NCBI GenBank assembly: GCA_022539475.1
Contig: VCMS01000069.1
Span: 1-64,000, forward strand
DNA length: 64,000 bases
Direction of reading: 5' to 3'
Source: Gracilaria domingensis
Taxonomy: Eukaryota > Rhodophyta > Florideophyceae > Gracilariales > Gracilariaceae
Of this stretch, positions 62,101 through 64,000 are shown one piece after another. The position numbers and the translations under genes are program-made. The notes under the pieces are model-generated. The model was not told where the DNA came from. It searched no databases and worked only from the letters and a program-made list of their open reading frames with translations. How positions within the stretch are numbered: the stretch's first letter is position 1; the number at the start of each line of letters is the position of its first letter.

Positions 62101-64000
62101 GAATCTTCATCAGCTTGGTTATTGGAAGCATCAAGAGCTCGAATGTTCATTAGAATCGTTTGCTCCGCATCCGATGTTTACAATCGTAGTCGCCGAGATA
62201 CAACCAGTTATAGTGAAGCACAGAGGTGTCCTCTGCGTGGATACAGCAGCAGTGCAGTTCAGTTAAAAACGGTTACAGCCACGATATCTCTAATGAGGGA
62301 TGAAGGTTTTCTTTCACTTGACCACCGCCACAAAGAAATACTGAGCAATGTACTTGGTAATGTGGTTAAGGAGTTAGCGGATCCTAAGCTCCAGGAAAGG
62401 ATTCTAAACATCGAAGAGCATGGCGGAAAGAGCGCCGAGCTACATGCTGCATCGATGTTTCCAGAGCTTTTTGGGGCACCCTCTGACGACTGTAACTTTG
62501 CTACATTCTTCAACGGCAAAAGATTTCGTAGAAAGTGAACGAAGCTCAGACAGATCTCCACAGCATGGCAGTGTAGGTCAGATCAGTCACCATAAGGTTG
62601 TTCTTTGGGAAAGAAACCAGGAAGAGATCGGAAGCGGGCGCTCTCCGAGCGAAGAAAAGTTGTGTCAAAGCTATTGCCTGCTGTGCCTCTTGCTGAGAAC
62701 GGCGCTTTGGGCGTTGCTGACTTTGCAGGAGCAAATAATGCTCGCGAGAAATAGCGTTTTATTATTTATGGGGCGAGGCATCTTTTGTCGCCCTTTGCGG
62801 ATGGACATAGAAGTGAGCACGTCGGTTTGTTCCATGCAAATTAAGGTGATATTCTGGCGGTTCTTGATCAAATGAATGATGTCTGCATGGAGTTTTACGA
62901 AGATGAAGTGCAGCAAGTCACAAATGAAGGAGGTTCTGAATTGAAAAGAAATGTGTTTCCAATTGCTATGACTTCTGCATACCTCAATACGTATCGGTAA
63001 TGGTTGGCATTATGAATCAAATATGGACAAAAGTAACAGACGCACACAGAAGAAGCTCATTATACCGCGTGACTGTGCCTAAAATCAAGCACATTCTTTG
63101 CCCATGGTTTACTGGCAGACGAAACAAAATCATTCATTTGCCCATTGACGACCTAACTCGTGTGTTTGCTCAGAAAGGGAGCGAACAGACTGGAAGAGAT
63201 TTGGCTCCTACCACTATAGAAGATTTAAGCCTGTTCTTGGAAGAGAAGCTACACAGTCTCGGATTGCAAAACCCCATTCCTGTTCCGTGGACTTTTTTGA
63301 TTACTTCAAGAAGCGGTAGAGATAAAATGTGTTCTTTACAACTTTTTGCGCGGTGCTGCTGCAGTAGAACTCTGCACGATAACAAACTCAACGTCGACGT
63401 TTTCATGTACGGTGGGTGCTTCTGACTCTTTGGAAGTTATATTGAAATATGCGTTAATACAATTCTTCCCGAAATTGCCTCTCGTAGCAACTACTGTGAC
63501 GATCCCCGAACTAAAGAGCTTCTTTTATCAGTCGAACATGACCAACTAGTAGAATCTAAAGTTCAGAATGGTTCTGAGTCGCAAGAAAGAAGTGCAGAGC
63601 GTCGCAATGCAAATATTACAACATATAGGACACCGACTGGAGCAATTGATCCTTTGCTGAAATTACCAAGGAAGCTAATACTCTTTCCTTCCTTCCGCCA
63701 AACAAGATTTACAGATACCGCAGGCAAGCATTAACCATGGTGAGTCCGAGAAAAAATTTTCGCTGCGTTTCTGACGTTTGTAAGACCAGTTATAGGGGAA
63801 ATAGGAGGCAAAAGCACCAACAATCAGGGAAACACTCAACGACTTACGCTATGCCATTACAGCAGCGTCGTAGTATTCAAGGATACGTATGTGACGATTA
63901 TATTGGGTCTGGCAAAATGTCTACGCCGCAAAGATGTCATTCATGTCATTGTACAAAGGGTAATGGACATCGACAGACTTCTAGATAAATTGGAGCAATC
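59121..64000. other. Degenerate region with scraps of coding-like sequence
   Basis: No intact gene is supported. On the + strand several short stretches look formerly coding: LPISEKFVSIQIDNFDLIPL (about 60010-60070), DDGSELYDQYVLFVDVRRLN (about 61037-61100), HKEILSNVLGNVVKELADPK (about 62330-62390) and ELKRNVFPIAMTSAYLNTYR (about 62938-62998). They lie in different frames with stops between. The longest open frames are 61456-62040, 62041-62538 and 63000-63425, and none shows a known domain. This looks like one or more old genes or transposons in decay. Confidence 0.4.

Noticed and set aside
1-64000. CRISPR arrays, bacterial operons, rRNA or tRNA genes
   Set aside because: No spacer-repeat pattern, no polycistronic prokaryotic arrangement and no RNA gene structure was recognised by eye. 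tRNA genes cannot be fully excluded without a covariance search.

Overview
This is a stretch of eukaryotic nuclear DNA made mostly of nested and neighbouring LTR retrotransposons, with a short gene-bearing island between about 31.9 and 45.1 kb. One host gene encodes a photosystem II S4-domain (YlmH-like) protein, so the organism is a photosynthetic eukaryote. Compact genes with few or very short introns, secreted Cys-rich/coiled-coil proteins and abundant Ty3/Gypsy and Ty1/Copia elements make a red alga (florideophyte type) my best guess. That is an inference from gene content; no rRNA or organelle marker is present.

Layout. (1) 1-30.6 kb is a nest of three related Ty3/Gypsy chromodomain elements. 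Element B (+ strand) is the oldest host element. Element A (- strand, 1-11045, continuing off the left edge) is inserted into B at the gag/pol protease junction, so B's 5' LTR and gag lie outside the window. Element C (+ strand, 18418-29341, target-site duplication CTTAG) is inserted into the 3' part of B. C is nearly pristine: its 466-bp LTRs show one difference by eye. A is decayed by a nonsense codon and several frameshifts, and B by one nonsense codon. (2) 30.6-31.9 kb is AT-rich spacer. (3) 31.9-45.1 kb carries host genes: an unknown GC-rich protein, a small secreted Cys-rich protein, an actinoporin-like protein, a secreted Cys-rich/coiled-coil protein that needs a frame change, a three-pass membrane protein that reads through only if two tiny introns (44 and 35 nt) are removed, and the PSII S4 protein. 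(4) 45.3-50.5 kb is a second, unrelated and intact Ty3/Gypsy-like element (D; 219-bp LTRs; target-site duplication ACAAG). (5) 51.4-56.5 kb is a Copia element (E; - strand; target-site duplication TGTAG) inserted into a decayed Lys/Glu-rich coiled-coil reading frame. (6) 56.8-58.2 kb is a broken pogo/Tigger-type transposase. (7) 58.3-59.1 kb is an LTR remnant of the element-A family. (8) 59.1-64 kb is degenerate sequence with scraps of coding-like reading frame.

The most notable feature is a large extra open reading frame lying antisense to gag-pol, between pol and the 3' LTR. It is intact in C (769 aa). By eye I find homologous, decayed versions in the same place and orientation in A (277-2250) and in B (29347-29480 and onward, split by the insertion of C). 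An antisense accessory protein kept across diverged members of one retrotransposon lineage is the best candidate here for an undescribed system.

All alignments were made by eye. No database search, splice prediction or expression data was available.
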